DNA of 9,762 nucleotides from assembly GCA_024653905.1 (NCBI GenBank), contig JANLGZ010000090.1, forward strand, positions 1 to 9,762. The letters are read 5' to 3'. This document shows, one piece after another, positions 1 through 6,633 of this stretch. The translations under genes were made by a program, and so were the position numbers. The notes under the pieces were generated by a model. It had not been told where the DNA came from. It did no database searches and was given only the letters and a program-made list of their open reading frames with translations. The number at the start of each line of letters is the position of its first letter. The stretch's first letter is position 1. Origin of the DNA: an archaeon. Lineage in GTDB: Archaea; Iainarchaeota; Iainarchaeia; Iainarchaeales; Iainarchaeaceae.

Positions 1-367
1 CCCCGGTCTGCATTTCTTTTGCTATATAGTGTGTTGTAACTCCTTTTGTAGTTGAAACTATAATTGTTCCAATATAATATGAAGGTAAATACCTTTTCTC
101 GAACTTTTCAAACTCTGCTTTTTTTACCGCGTATCTTGGTTTAATCGCTCTGCACTCATTTATTTTTCCGATTAATTCAACCTTGAAAAGACCTTCTCTT
201 CCGTCATCAATAAACTCAAATGTTCCAATGTAACCTTTTTCCTGCAGAATTTTCAGGATTTCTTTGAGTAGCTTTGATGCTGGCCTAATCACGCATTCTT
301 TTTTTGCTGCGTTCTCTGTATTTTTGAGATTTATTAGTGCATCTGCTATCGGGTCGTTTCTACTCAT
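1..367 (-). CDS. rps8: 30S ribosomal protein uS8, C-terminus cut by window edge
   Basis: Small-subunit protein that binds the central domain of 16S rRNA. I translated it by hand because the frame runs off the left edge. It opens with MSRNDPIADALINLKNTE, and the visible end contains STTKGVTTHYIAKEM, which matches the uS8 C-terminal STSKG-type motif. 122 codons are present. Archaeal uS8 is about 130 residues, so only the last few residues (normally a conserved hydrophobic and aromatic end) are missing. The ATG at 365-367 lies 15 nt after the uS14 stop. It is preceded by the purine-rich SD AGGAGATGA, one of the best in the operon. The order uS14-uS8 is standard for spc operons. The identity is secure; the incompleteness is due only to the window boundary. 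Confidence 0.95.
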   Translation of the reverse strand, partial: MSRNDPIADALINLKNTENAAKKECVIRPASKLLKEILKILQEKGYIGTFEFIDDGREGLFKVELIGKINECRAIKPRYAVKKAEFEKFEKRYLPSYYIGTIIVSTTKGVTTHYIAKEMQTG

Positions 368-373
368 TCCAAA

Positions 374-382
374 TCATCTCCT
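374..382 (-). promoter_or_regulatory. Shine-Dalgarno site of uS8
   Basis: AGGAGATGA lies 6 nt before the uS8 ATG and directly after the uS14 stop codon. It is complementary to the usual archaeal 16S 3' end (CCUCC core) and fixes the uS8 start. The 15-nt gap here means uS8 is reached by SD re-initiation, not by an overlapping stop/start. Confidence 0.7.
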
Positions 383-541
383 TTAATCATACTTCCTAAA
401 TCCTATTTTTTCCGCATTTTCTTTGAAGCATCTTCTGCAAAGCTGTAAATTATATTTTCTAATCACACCTTTGTGCGAACCGCATCTTTTGCAGATTTGT
501 GGTTGCACTTTCCATGGTTTAATTATTTTATTTTCACTCAT
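383..541 (-). CDS. rps14: 30S ribosomal protein uS14, zinc-binding type
   Basis: Small-subunit head protein that contacts 16S rRNA and neighbours uS3 and uS19. The 52-codon frame starts at the ATG at 539-541 and ends with TAA at 383-385. The protein has MSENKIIKPW at the start, two zinc-ligand pairs (CKRC at residues 17-20 and CRRC at 35-38) and the family ending IGFRKYD. This is the short zinc-containing archaeal/eukaryotic form (about 50-56 residues), not the long zinc-free bacterial form. Its ATG overlaps the uL5 stop as ATGA (4 nt), which implies translational coupling. The position between uL5 and uS8 is canonical. The gene is small but unambiguous. Confidence 0.96.
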   Translation of the reverse strand: MSENKIIKPWKVQPQICKRCGSHKGVIRKYNLQLCRRCFKENAEKIGFRKYD

Positions 542-1050
542 TCTACTTCAACCCCGAATTTTTTCTTTACAAAATCTATTGCGTCATTTTGCTGAATTAA
601 ATGTGAATGGAATACCTTTGCCTTGCCGATTTTTCTTCTCTTAATCCTATATCCTGGTCTTTCCAAAGTAACTAAAACATCAAATCCTTTGATTCCAAGT
701 TTTGGATCATATTTTGCTTTTGGCAAATCAATATATTCTCTTATTCCAAATCCAAAGTTCCCTTGTTTGTCAAAACTCTTTTTCTTTATTTTTTTGTCTT
801 TTGCCATAAGTGCTGATACAAGGAATGTTTCTGCTTTTTTTCCTCTAAGTGTAACTTTTGTGCCGATAGTTAATCCTGGTCTTAAACCCCAATCCGGCTG
901 TTTAACCTTACACTTGGTTAGTGTTGGTTTTGCCCCGGTAACTATCTGGAGAATAGTCGTAGCTTTCTTCAATTCTTCTCCTTTCTCCCCAACGCCCATG
1001 TTGACGGTTACTTTTTCCACTCTGATTTCTTTCATTTTATTATCTGCCAT
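538..1050 (-). CDS. rpl5: 50S ribosomal protein uL5
   Basis: Large-subunit protein that binds 5S rRNA and helps anchor the central protuberance; it also touches P-site tRNA. The recognised features are the N-terminal IRVEKVTVNMGVGEKGEEL, the middle GAKPTLTKCKVKQPDWGLRPG and the loop FGFGIREYIDLPKAKYDP, all typical of archaeal uL5. I chose the ATG at 1048-1050 (170 aa), giving MADNKMKEIR. A GTG at 1057-1059 in the same frame would add three residues and overlap the eS4 stop as GTGA, so a coupled GTG start cannot be excluded. A GAGTGAT stretch at the eS4 end is a weak SD for the ATG. The following uS14 overlaps by 4 nt. Length is normal for archaea (about 165-185 aa). Confidence 0.96.
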   Translation of the reverse strand: MADNKMKEIRVEKVTVNMGVGEKGEELKKATTILQIVTGAKPTLTKCKVKQPDWGLRPGLTIGTKVTLRGKKAETFLVSALMAKDKKIKKKSFDKQGNFGFGIREYIDLPKAKYDPKLGIKGFDVLVTLERPGYRIKRRKIGKAKVFHSHLIQQNDAIDFVKKKFGVEVE

Positions 1051-1055
1051 AATAA

Positions 1056-1784
1056 TCACTCAGCTTGAAGTACCTCTACTTCCGGTTTTCCTTTTCCAAC
1101 AACCATTACATTTCTGGTTACTGTCTGGAATCCTGTTTCTTTATTTCCTAAACTTACAAATTTCTTTTTCTGCAGGCTTCCTCTATCCACACTATCTACA
1201 GTATTTGTTTCGCCCACATGTGTTCCTCCGGTCAAGAATACAGTGTATCCTTTTTCCATTGGATAAATTTCTTCGATTTTCACTTCAGGCAATGAAACTC
1301 TGATTGAGTCATCCACATTTACCTTTTCTTTATCAATCTGAATTGTAAAACCATCATTTGTGGTTATCCATGTTTTTCCGCTTTTTACTTTTCTTTTGTT
1401 GACTACTTTGCTTATTTTGAAATCTTTTGATTTTGCTTCAATTTCTTTCATAATAATTCTTCCTTTTTTATCAAAAACTGCCCTGTATTTTTTCTTTGCA
1501 TCATCCATTGCAACAACATCAAACAGGCCTATAGGAAACCTATGGTCTTTCCTTATAGCTCCATTAACTTTTACTTTACCTTCTGAAACAATTTTTTTTG
1601 CTTCTTTCATGTTTCCTGCTGCTTCAAGCAAGTGTTTTAGAGCAAATGCCAAAGGAACTGATGTTTCTTTAGTGTGAGGCCCAGGTCTACTCTGAACAGT
1701 GAACACGTTTTCTTTTCTCATAAAGTACCTTGCTTTAGGTGCTGATAAACTTTTTTGTGATTTTGTTTCGCCTCTATTTGCCAT
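1056..1784 (-). CDS. rps4e: 30S ribosomal protein eS4
   Basis: Archaeal/eukaryotic small-subunit protein with no bacterial counterpart, and a strong domain marker for this window. The 242 residues follow the family layout. An N-terminal segment contains LSAPKARYFMRKENVFTV and the SRPGPH motif at about residues 32-37. An S4-like RNA-binding region spans about 43-92 (EAKKIVSEGKVKVNGAIRKD, then FPIGLFDVV). A C-terminal KOW-like stretch, VFLTGGTHVGETNTVDSV, lies at about 182-199. Length is typical (235-260 aa). The ATG at 1784 overlaps the end of uL24 by 11 nt and has AAGGTGA six nt upstream, inside the uL24 reading frame. In archaea eS4 sits between uL24 and uL5, as here. Confidence 0.97.
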   Translation of the reverse strand: MANRGETKSQKSLSAPKARYFMRKENVFTVQSRPGPHTKETSVPLAFALKHLLEAAGNMKEAKKIVSEGKVKVNGAIRKDHRFPIGLFDVVAMDDAKKKYRAVFDKKGRIIMKEIEAKSKDFKISKVVNKRKVKSGKTWITTNDGFTIQIDKEKVNVDDSIRVSLPEVKIEEIYPMEKGYTVFLTGGTHVGETNTVDSVDRGSLQKKKFVSLGNKETGFQTVTRNVMVVGKGKPEVEVLQAE

Positions 1785-2187
1785 CTTCTTTCACCTTCTT
1801 TTTTTCCTCTTTAACTTCAATCTTCGCAATTTTTTTGCCTTTCAATCTCCTGCTATCTTTATCATCAATATTCACAATCATCAAATTACTAGCTTTGAAA
1901 GGAATTTGGATTTCAGTACCATCAAGTCTTTTTCTTGTCATTCCTTCAATAAGCACCTGTCTTTTTTGTCTTAAAATTGCAGTTATTTTTCCCTGCTTTC
2001 CGACAAACTTTTCATTTCCTCTCATTAACTGTACTGTGTCTCCTTTTCTTCCATCTAAACTTCTTTTTCCAATGCTTGCTTTCAAATCCTTGCTTAAGTG
2101 CATTCCGAATTCTTTTTGCTGTAAGTGTAATGGTTTGGTGTAATGCCATTTTCTCTGCTTTTTTGGTTTTGAACTTTTTAATTCCAT
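1774..2187 (-). CDS. rpl24: 50S ribosomal protein uL24
   Basis: Early-assembly large-subunit protein that binds near the 5' end of 23S rRNA. The archaeal N-terminal signature is visible (KQRKWHYTKPLHLQQKEFG, then MHLSKDLKASIGKRS). It is followed by a KOW motif at about residues 47-70 (RKGDTVQLMRG, then GKQGKI). The start is the ATG at 2185-2187 (137 aa). An in-frame TTG at 2194-2196 would add three residues but lies inside the uL14 stop region and is less likely. An AGGGG stretch lies 9 nt upstream of the ATG. The C-terminus ends in a short run of lysines and glutamates (about residues 121-137), a mild version of the charged tails on uS3, uL23, uL3 and uL4. It follows uL14 with a 1-nt gap. 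Confidence 0.95.
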   Translation of the reverse strand: MELKSSKPKKQRKWHYTKPLHLQQKEFGMHLSKDLKASIGKRSLDGRKGDTVQLMRGNEKFVGKQGKITAILRQKRQVLIEGMTRKRLDGTEIQIPFKASNLMIVNIDDKDSRRLKGKKIAKIEVKEEKKKVKEDGK

Positions 2188-2188
2188 T

Positions 2189-2590
2189 TTATGCAACCCC
2201 TGCGCTTATTCCTGCTATTTTTGGAAACCTTTCCCCGACTTCCTTTGCAACTACTCCTTTAACCTCTGATCCTTTTGGTAAACCTTTATCATCAACAAGA
2301 ACAACTGCGTTATCCTCAAACTTTACTCTTGTTCCATCAGGTCTTCGGTATTCTTTCTTCTGCCTGATTATAACCGCTTTTTCAACCTTTTTCCTGATTT
2401 CTGGTTTTCCTTTTTTAACAACACAATTAACCATTTCTCCAACACCGCCTTTTGGGTGTGTGCATTTTCTTCCATGGTATTTGTAAATCGTAATTATCCT
2501 TACTTCTTTTGCGCCTGAATTATCAGCACATACACATCTACTGCCGAATCCTATTGACCTAACCGGTGCTGTGCTCATTGCTTTCATCAT
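2189..2590 (-). CDS. rpl14: 50S ribosomal protein uL14
   Basis: Large-subunit protein at the subunit interface, forming a bridge to 16S rRNA. It has the family signature GSRCVCADNSGAKE near the N-terminus, the central GGVGEMVNCVVKKGKPE, and the RPDGTRVKFEDNAVVL segment. The C-terminus KEVGERFPKIAGISAGVA is the standard ending. It is up to 133 residues, normal for archaea. The frame opens with two adjacent ATGs (2588-2590 and 2585-2587). The AAGGTGA SD is three nt from the first and six from the second, so MKAMSTAPV may be the true start, one residue shorter. The first ATG overlaps the uS17 stop as ATGA. Confidence 0.97.
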   Translation of the reverse strand: MMKAMSTAPVRSIGFGSRCVCADNSGAKEVRIITIYKYHGRKCTHPKGGVGEMVNCVVKKGKPEIRKKVEKAVIIRQKKEYRRPDGTRVKFEDNAVVLVDDKGLPKGSEVKGVVAKEVGERFPKIAGISAGVA

Positions 2591-2883
2591 TGTTCACCTT
2601 TTTTAACTATCTCTAAAACTACAAAACTTTTTGTCTTGGAAATTTTCCTTGTTTCCCCGATTTTTATAATGTCCCCTTCTTTAATTTCCATTCCTTGCGG
2701 AACATGAGCGCTGATTTTACTTTTTGATTTCTTGTACCTTTCAAATTTTCGAATGTACTGTGTTGTTTTTCTTTCAATTGTAACTGTTTTAGGTGCTTTT
2801 GCACTGACAACTTTTCCAGTAAAAATACTGCCTCTTACACTATAGCCATTGCTTACTGGGTTTTCTTGTTTTTTTTCGCTCAT
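2587..2883 (-). CDS. rps17: 30S ribosomal protein uS17
   Basis: Small-subunit primary assembly protein that binds 16S rRNA through an OB fold. Recognised segments are RGSIFTGKVVSAKAPKTVTI, the basic block KFERYKKSKSKISAHVP (where most uS17 proteins carry Y-RY-R/K-R-K-K-H), and the terminal GDIIKIGETRKISKTKSFVV. I start it at the ATG at 2881-2883 (98 aa, MSEKKQENPV). This ATG has GGAGGA seven nt upstream and overlaps the Rpp29 stop as TAATG. The longer frame would start at a TTG at 2898 that sits on the SD itself and is therefore rejected. Placement after Rpp29 and before uL14 is canonical. Confidence 0.96.
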   Translation of the reverse strand: MSEKKQENPVSNGYSVRGSIFTGKVVSAKAPKTVTIERKTTQYIRKFERYKKSKSKISAHVPQGMEIKEGDIIKIGETRKISKTKSFVVLEIVKKGEQ

Positions 2884-3179
2884 TATTTCTTCCTCCAAAG
2901 TACTTTCACTCTTTGCTCTGGTTTATACAAAATCTTTTTTCCATCAACCTTTACTTTTTCTTTTCCGATTGTAAATTCAAATTCTGCCTCGTTTTTTGGG
3001 ACAATTTTTTCAATGCCTTTGCTTTCAATAACCAAAGTATTTTTGGTTTCATCAACAACTATTCCTTTTAGATTTTCTCTGCTTACATCACTGCTGTTTG
3101 ATACTCTTGCTTCCAAGCCTATCAGCTCGTGGCCAAGGATATTTTCTGGCGTTATGCAGTAATGTTCTGTTTTAAGCAT
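2883..3179 (-). CDS. rnp1: RNase P protein component 1 (Rpp29/Pop4)
   Basis: Protein subunit of archaeal RNase P, which trims the 5' leader of precursor tRNAs together with the catalytic RNA. The 98-residue product has the family's Sm-like beta-barrel pattern: HELIGLEARVSNSSD, then GIVVDETKNTLVIE, then a short C-terminal barrel ending ILYKPEQRVKVLWRKK. This resembles archaeal Rpp29 (about 95-130 aa). The start is the ATG at 3177-3179, eight nt before the end of aIF1, because a strong SD (AAGGAGGA) lies eight nt upstream. A longer in-frame start at 3203 lacks an SD and would add eight residues with no family match. Its position between aIF1 and uS17 is common in archaea and ties tRNA maturation to ribosome synthesis. 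Confidence 0.93.
   Translation of the reverse strand: MLKTEHYCITPENILGHELIGLEARVSNSSDVSRENLKGIVVDETKNTLVIESKGIEKIVPKNEAEFEFTIGKEKVKVDGKKILYKPEQRVKVLWRKK
2891..2896 (-). promoter_or_regulatory. Shine-Dalgarno site of uS17
   Basis: GGAGGA lies seven nt before the ATG at 2881-2883, within the last codons of Rpp29. It sets the uS17 start at this ATG, not at the upstream in-frame TTG, which would place the SD inside the gene. Confidence 0.7.
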
Positions 3180-3474
3180 CGATTTGTTCCTCCTTGTATC
3201 CATCTTTCAATAAAATAACCTTAACTTTTGCTGAATGTTTTCCTTGTAATTCAATTACATTTTTTTTGACAGTTCCACCGCAGGCAAGTTTCTTTTTCAT
3301 TTCTTTTCCAAGCCTTTTTGCTTCCTTATCATCTTCAAATCCTGAGACTATAGTAACGATTTTACCAAACCTTCTTGATATTTCCCTTATCCTGATTTTT
3401 TGGGTTTCTTTTGTTATTTCCCCAAAATCGAGAAGGTCTTTTGGCAATCCTGTTATCTTGTCAATCTCAACCAT
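3172..3474 (-). CDS. Translation initiation factor aIF1 (SUI1/eIF1 family)
   Basis: Archaeal homologue of eIF1, which binds the 30S P site region and enforces start-codon selection. It has exactly 100 residues, normal for the family. The N-terminal part is MVEIDKITGLPKDLLDFGEI. The SUI1 domain covers about residues 25-95, with the basic IRIREISRRFGKIVTIVSGF and the hallmark ACGGTVKKNVIELQGKH (about 64-80). The domain closes with a hydrophobic strand and DGYKEEQI. The ATG is two nt after the uL29 stop, and a GGTGA about ten nt upstream in uL29 is the likely SD. Its stop overlaps the start of Rpp29 by eight nt. The SUI1-Rpp29 pair inside the S10/spc cluster is a known archaeal arrangement. Confidence 0.96.
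   Translation of the reverse strand: MVEIDKITGLPKDLLDFGEITKETQKIRIREISRRFGKIVTIVSGFEDDKEAKRLGKEMKKKLACGGTVKKNVIELQGKHSAKVKVILLKDGYKEEQIDA
3188..3195 (-). promoter_or_regulatory. Shine-Dalgarno site of Rpp29
   Basis: AAGGAGGA lies eight nt before the ATG at 3177-3179 and is embedded in the last codons of aIF1. It is among the strongest SD matches in the window and decides the Rpp29 start. Confidence 0.75.
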
Positions 3475-3476
3475 TC

Positions 3477-3689
3477 TTATTTCTTCACCTCTGATTTTTT
3501 CTCTGTAACTATTGTCAAAATCCTTGCAATTTGTCTTCTGGTGTTTTTTATTTTTGAAGGCTTTTCTGCCCTTGTGCCAGAAGCAACCATTGCTTTTTCT
3601 TTTGAAAGAACACTCTTCAAATCAACAAGCTTTCCTTCAAGCTCCTCAACTGAATTATCTCTCAAAGTTGCAAGTCTTTTTTTACCCAT
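3477..3689 (-). CDS. rpl29: 50S ribosomal protein uL29
   Basis: Small helical large-subunit protein near the peptide exit tunnel, next to uL23 and part of the SRP docking site. The sequence fits the family: LATLRDNSVEELEGKLVDLK, a second helix with SVLSKEKAMVASGT, and KIKNTRRQIARILTIV at the end. I start at the ATG at 3687-3689 (70 aa, MGKKRLATLRD), which has AAGGA nine nt upstream. The ATG at 3698 overlaps the uS3 stop as ATGA and would add MIF, but then the SD would touch the start codon. Either start gives a normal-length protein (60-75 aa). aIF1 begins two nt after its stop. Confidence 0.94.
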   Translation of the reverse strand: MGKKRLATLRDNSVEELEGKLVDLKSVLSKEKAMVASGTRAEKPSKIKNTRRQIARILTIVTEKKSEVKK

Positions 3690-3694
3690 AAAAA

Positions 3695-4576
3695 TCATTC
3701 CTTAGTTTTCTCAGTTTTATCTTCTTCCTTTTTCTCTACTTTAGCTTCTGCTTTTTTCCCAGCTTCAGCTTTTTCCTTTTTTTCTTCTTTAGGAGTTTCT
3801 GTTTTTGGCCCCTCTTTCTTTTCTTCCTTTGCAGGTTTTTCTTTCACTTCTTCTTTTTTGGTTTCTTTATGCTCTTCCTTTTTCTCAACTTTAACTTCTT
3901 TTTCTTCTGTTTTATTTTCTTTTTCAGCTTCTGCTTTCTCTTTTTCTTCTCTTGCTTCAGCAATGTCTTCTTTTATTTTAATATAATTTGTAATCTTTTC
4001 CTTGTCTGGGAAAATTGTGTCAGGATGAACAATTTTAACTTTAATTCCGATTGCACCTACTTTTGGATAAGCGCTTGCTTTACCATAATCAACAAGCTTT
4101 GCCTGCTCTCCGACTTTTTTCAAATAACCATAAGCAATTCTTTGTTTTCTTTTTCTTCCTGCTTTTCCTGCAATCTTTCCACCCAAAACAATTTCCAATC
4201 CCTGTGCTCCTGCTCTTTGGGTTTCGTTTACTGTTTTAAATACAATGCTTCTCCATGAAAATCCTCTTTCAATAAGTGCCTTGAGTTTGTTTGCCACTGC
4301 CTGTGCATCAAGTTCAGGCCTTTCAATTTCCTTAATTTCTAATTGTGGATTATCAATGCCAAATCTTTTTGCAATTGTTTCTGTTAATTGAGTAATATTA
4401 GAACCGCTTTTTCCAATTGCAAGTCCTGGTCTTGTAACATTAACAACAATTCTTGTAACCAGAGGTGTTTTCACAATTTCTGATTTTGTAAAGCCAGCTC
4501 TATCAAGTTCTTTTGAAAGATAATCATCAAGTTCTAATTTTTTTAATCCTTGTTCAATAAAATATTTTTCAATCAT
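3695..4576 (-). CDS. rps3: 30S ribosomal protein uS3 with long Lys/Glu tail
   Basis: Small-subunit head protein at the mRNA entry channel. Residues 1-200 are a complete archaeal uS3. The type II KH domain spans about 15-90, with its GxxG loop as GKSG at 55-58 (context RPGLAIGKSGSNI). The C-terminal domain contains GFSWRSIVFKTVNETQRAGAQ across a stretch around 105-125, GLEIVLGGKIAGKAGRKRKQ at about 126-145 and PKVGAIGIKVKIVHPDT at 171-187. From about residue 202 to 293 the protein turns into an uninterrupted Lys/Glu/Ala tail, roughly 90 residues longer than the compact fold. The start ATG overlaps the uL22 stop as TAATG, with GGAGG seven nt upstream. Function of the core is certain; the tail's role is unknown. 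Confidence 0.97.
   Translation of the reverse strand: MIEKYFIEQGLKKLELDDYLSKELDRAGFTKSEIVKTPLVTRIVVNVTRPGLAIGKSGSNITQLTETIAKRFGIDNPQLEIKEIERPELDAQAVANKLKALIERGFSWRSIVFKTVNETQRAGAQGLEIVLGGKIAGKAGRKRKQRIAYGYLKKVGEQAKLVDYGKASAYPKVGAIGIKVKIVHPDTIFPDKEKITNYIKIKEDIAEAREEKEKAEAEKENKTEEKEVKVEKKEEHKETKKEEVKEKPAKEEKKEGPKTETPKEEKKEKAEAGKKAEAKVEKKEEDKTEKTKE
3698..3973 (-). repeat. Low-complexity Lys/Glu/Ala-coding tract (uS3 tail)
   Basis: About 92 codons, almost all Lys, Glu or Ala with scattered Thr, Val and Pro, built from irregular KKEE-type units. The mRNA strand is a near-continuous purine run. There is no exact period, so it looks like gradual expansion and not a simple microsatellite. It would form a charged, probably helical or disordered extension. 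Confidence 0.8.
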
Positions 4577-5046
4577 TATTTAGCCTCCATTACAACTATT
4601 TCCAAATGGGCTGATTTGCTCTGTCTTCTTTTTCCTGAAATTCTTCCTTGACTTTGGTATGAAGTCCTCTGGAATCCCTGAGATGCAAACACATGTGTTA
4701 TCAAAAGGTTTTCCGAATCTAATCCTTTATAATCTGCATTAGCCTGTACTGATTCCAACAATTCAACAAATGCAGCCAAGCATCTTTTTGGGTATCTTCC
4801 TATTTTTGTGAATCCTTTAGAATCTCCTTTTTTGTGTCCTATTTTTTTGTTATATTTTCTTAATGGCAAAAATTCCTCTTCATTAATTATTCTCTGTAAC
4901 CATGCAAGTGATTTGTCAATTCTTTTTCCTTTAATGTTGCTCATGATTTCCACACTGTACTTTAATGAAACCGGCTTGTTTTTCATCATAGCTTGTGCGG
5001 TTTTTTTAGAATTGATTTTCTGTATTTGCATAGTTTTCTTTACCAT
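4576..5046 (-). CDS. rpl22: 50S ribosomal protein uL22
   Basis: Large-subunit protein whose beta-hairpin lines the exit tunnel. The 156-residue product matches the archaeal form: NKPVSLKYSVEIMSNIKGK, then KSLAWLQRIINEEEFLPLRK, then GRYPKRCLAAFVELLESVQA. The tunnel hairpin region is HVFASQGFQRTSYQSQGR, followed by SGKRRQSKSAHLEIVV. The start ATG at 5044-5046 is four nt after the uS19 stop, with only a weak GATGA-type SD, so it probably depends on coupling to uS19. Its stop shares one base with the uS3 start. Length is typical of archaea (about 150-160 aa), longer than the bacterial protein. Confidence 0.96.
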   Translation of the reverse strand: MVKKTMQIQKINSKKTAQAMMKNKPVSLKYSVEIMSNIKGKRIDKSLAWLQRIINEEEFLPLRKYNKKIGHKKGDSKGFTKIGRYPKRCLAAFVELLESVQANADYKGLDSENLLITHVFASQGFQRTSYQSQGRISGKRRQSKSAHLEIVVMEAK

Positions 5047-5050
5047 TTCA

Positions 5051-5452
5051 TCATCTCGCCGTTATTGCAGTTGAGCTTCTTGTTGCTCCTATTCCTGCCT
5101 TTCCGTGTAATAATCTCTTTCTTGTAAGTACAAGTTCGCCTAAATAATGTCCTAGCATTTTTTCCTTAACATCCACATTCACAAAATCTTTTCCATTATG
5201 AACCGAAACAGCAATTCCAATCATTGCAGGAATAACAATATTGTCTCTGTTGTGTGTTCTAACAGGTTTTGGGTATTTTCCAGCAGCTAAACTTTCCTGT
5301 GCTTTTGCTACTTTTTTTAAGAAATGTTCATCTGTGCCTTTCAATAAAGATCTTTTTATCCTTGAAGGACAAAGTTCTGCAAATTGTGCTATTGAAAGTT
5401 TTTGTAACTCTTCTATTGTTTTCCCTTTGTACGTGAATTCTTGTTTAACCAT
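5051..5452 (-). CDS. rps19: 30S ribosomal protein uS19
   Basis: Small-subunit head protein near the A site and the inter-subunit bridge. The 133 residues show the archaeal N-terminal region (FTYKGKTIEELQKLSIAQFA, LCPSRIKRSLLKGT). The conserved core follows: PVRTHNRDNIVIPAMIGIAV, then VHNGKDFVNVDVKEKMLGHY and LGELVLTRKRLLHGKAGIG. The ending RSSTAITAR is also family-like. The start ATG at 5450-5452 follows the uL2 stop by ten nt. An AGGTG about seven nt before the ATG overlaps the uL2 stop codon and serves as SD. Confidence 0.97.
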   Translation of the reverse strand: MVKQEFTYKGKTIEELQKLSIAQFAELCPSRIKRSLLKGTDEHFLKKVAKAQESLAAGKYPKPVRTHNRDNIVIPAMIGIAVSVHNGKDFVNVDVKEKMLGHYLGELVLTRKRLLHGKAGIGATRSSTAITAR

Positions 5453-5462
5453 ATTTTAACAC

Positions 5463-6182
5463 CTACTTTTTCTTTCTTCCTGTTCTTGATGATGCAATAT
5501 CTCCGACCTTTCTTCCTGGTGCAGCTCTTCTTGAGGTTGACTTTGATTTTCCAGGGTGATGGTTAGCTCCACCGAATGGGTGGTCTAATGCATTCATTGC
5601 GATTCCCCTAACTGTTGGGTATTTCTTGTGCTTTGCTCTCATTGCAAAGTATTTCTTTCCTGCCTTTACAAATGGTTTGTCTTTCCTTCCGCCAGCACCA
5701 ACACAACCAATTGTTGCTCGGTTCTTTGGATTTAATTCCATTGTTTTTCCTGAAGGCATTTTAACATAAACTGTTTTTTTATCCTTAGTAACTATCAAAG
5801 CATAAGTTCCTGAGCTTCTTACTAAACTTCCTCCGTCTCCTGGAGTTTTTTCAATATTAAATATCGGACATCCTTCTGTGCATTTGCCAATTGGTTTAAC
5901 ATTCCCAATCTGTAAATCAGCTTCTGTTCCGTATTCGACTTTTTGACCTACAAACATTCCTTCTGCTGCAATACTATAAGTTTGTGAACCATTATCAAAT
6001 TCTATTTTTGTTAATACTGCGGTTCTTGCAGGATCATGAATCAATTCAACAACTTCTCCTTTGAGTGTTTTTTCAGTCATTTCTGTATAATTAACATACT
6101 GTGTTGGAGCTACGCCTCTTTGTGTTGCCACATACACTGGGCTTCCTTTTCCTCTTCTCTGCGTTTTTAATCTATTAGGCAT
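5463..6182 (-). CDS. rpl2: 50S ribosomal protein uL2
   Basis: One of the most conserved large-subunit proteins, needed for peptidyl-transferase activity and subunit association. The 239 residues include RRGKGSPVYVATQRGVA near the N-terminus, an OB-like domain (about 40-120) with GEVVELIHDPARTAVLTKI, and the translation-protein SH3-like domain. The C-terminal active-site loop reads VRGIAMNALDHPFGGANHHP (about 191-210), with the family's critical histidine at about 201. It ends with an RNA-binding basic tail of normal length. The SD AGGAG lies inside uL23 about ten nt before the ATG; the two genes are separated by two nt. Length matches archaeal uL2 (about 235-245 aa). Confidence 0.98.
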   Translation of the reverse strand: MPNRLKTQRRGKGSPVYVATQRGVAPTQYVNYTEMTEKTLKGEVVELIHDPARTAVLTKIEFDNGSQTYSIAAEGMFVGQKVEYGTEADLQIGNVKPIGKCTEGCPIFNIEKTPGDGGSLVRSSGTYALIVTKDKKTVYVKMPSGKTMELNPKNRATIGCVGAGGRKDKPFVKAGKKYFAMRAKHKKYPTVRGIAMNALDHPFGGANHHPGKSKSTSRRAAPGRKVGDIASSRTGRKKK

Positions 6183-6184
6183 CT

Positions 6185-6622
6185 TTAGATTACTCCTAAT
6201 TTTGTAGCAATGTCATCTGCTTTATATTTTTTGTCAATTGTAACAATCGCTTTCTTTCTTGATTTCATATCCTTAAGGATATTAACTGCGTTTACTTTAA
6301 CCTTGTAAAGTCCTTCAATTGATTTCTTTATGCTGAGTTTGTCAGCATTTTTATCAACAATAAATGTAAGTTTGTTTTCTGCTTCAATCATATTAACTGC
6401 CTTTTCTGTAATCAAAGGATATTTTATAACTGTCAAATCCTGAATTTCAGTTTCAATTTCCTCAAGACTTTTCTTTCCTTTTTTAACTTCTTTTTCTTCT
6501 TTCTTCACTTCTTTTTTTTCTTCTTTCTTTGCTTCCGCTTTATGCACGTGCTTTTCTTCTTTTTTAATTTCCTTTTTCCCCCCTGTGGGATTTCCTTTGG
6601 TCACAGTTTTCTTTTCAGCCAT
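6185..6622 (-). CDS. rpl23: 50S ribosomal protein uL23 with charged N-terminal extension
   Basis: Exit-tunnel protein and docking site for SRP and nascent-chain factors. The normal archaeal uL23 (about 82 aa) is the C-terminal part, residues about 64-145. It includes TVIKYPLITEKAVNMIEAEN, then KLTFIVDKNADKLSIKKSIE, then YKVKVNAVNIL. Before it lies an N-terminal extension of about 60 residues dominated by Lys and Glu. No ATG falls inside the extension, so an ATG start includes it; a GTG within it is the only alternative. I start at the ATG at 6620-6622 because GGTG is seven nt upstream; an ATG at 6626-6628 would add Met-Glu but lies one nt from that SD. The extension would sit at the tunnel exit, where it could affect nascent-chain partners (inference). 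Confidence 0.95.
   Translation of the reverse strand: MAEKKTVTKGNPTGGKKEIKKEEKHVHKAEAKKEEKKEVKKEEKEVKKGKKSLEEIETEIQDLTVIKYPLITEKAVNMIEAENKLTFIVDKNADKLSIKKSIEGLYKVKVNAVNILKDMKSRKKAIVTIDKKYKADDIATKLGVI
6437..6622 (-). repeat. Low-complexity Lys/Glu-coding tract (uL23 N-terminus)
   Basis: About 62 codons of mostly Lys and Glu with a few Ala, His and Val, in KKEE-like units. It resembles the uS3 and uL3 tails in composition but sits at the opposite end of its protein. There is no exact repeat period. Confidence 0.75.
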
Positions 6623-6633
6623 TTCCATACACC

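Noticed and set aside
623..1303. A 226-codon open frame on the plus strand opposite uL5 and eS4
   Set aside because: It is the antisense shadow of two certain ribosomal genes. Its Phe/Leu/Ser-rich product arises from reading Lys/Glu-rich codons backwards, and it matches no family. The same applies to other plus-strand frames between 423 and 8226.
3698..3973. Coding microsatellite or CRISPR-like repeat in the uS3 tail region
   Set aside because: The purine-rich units have no constant length or spacer structure. They are codons of a low-complexity protein tail that stays in frame to the stop.
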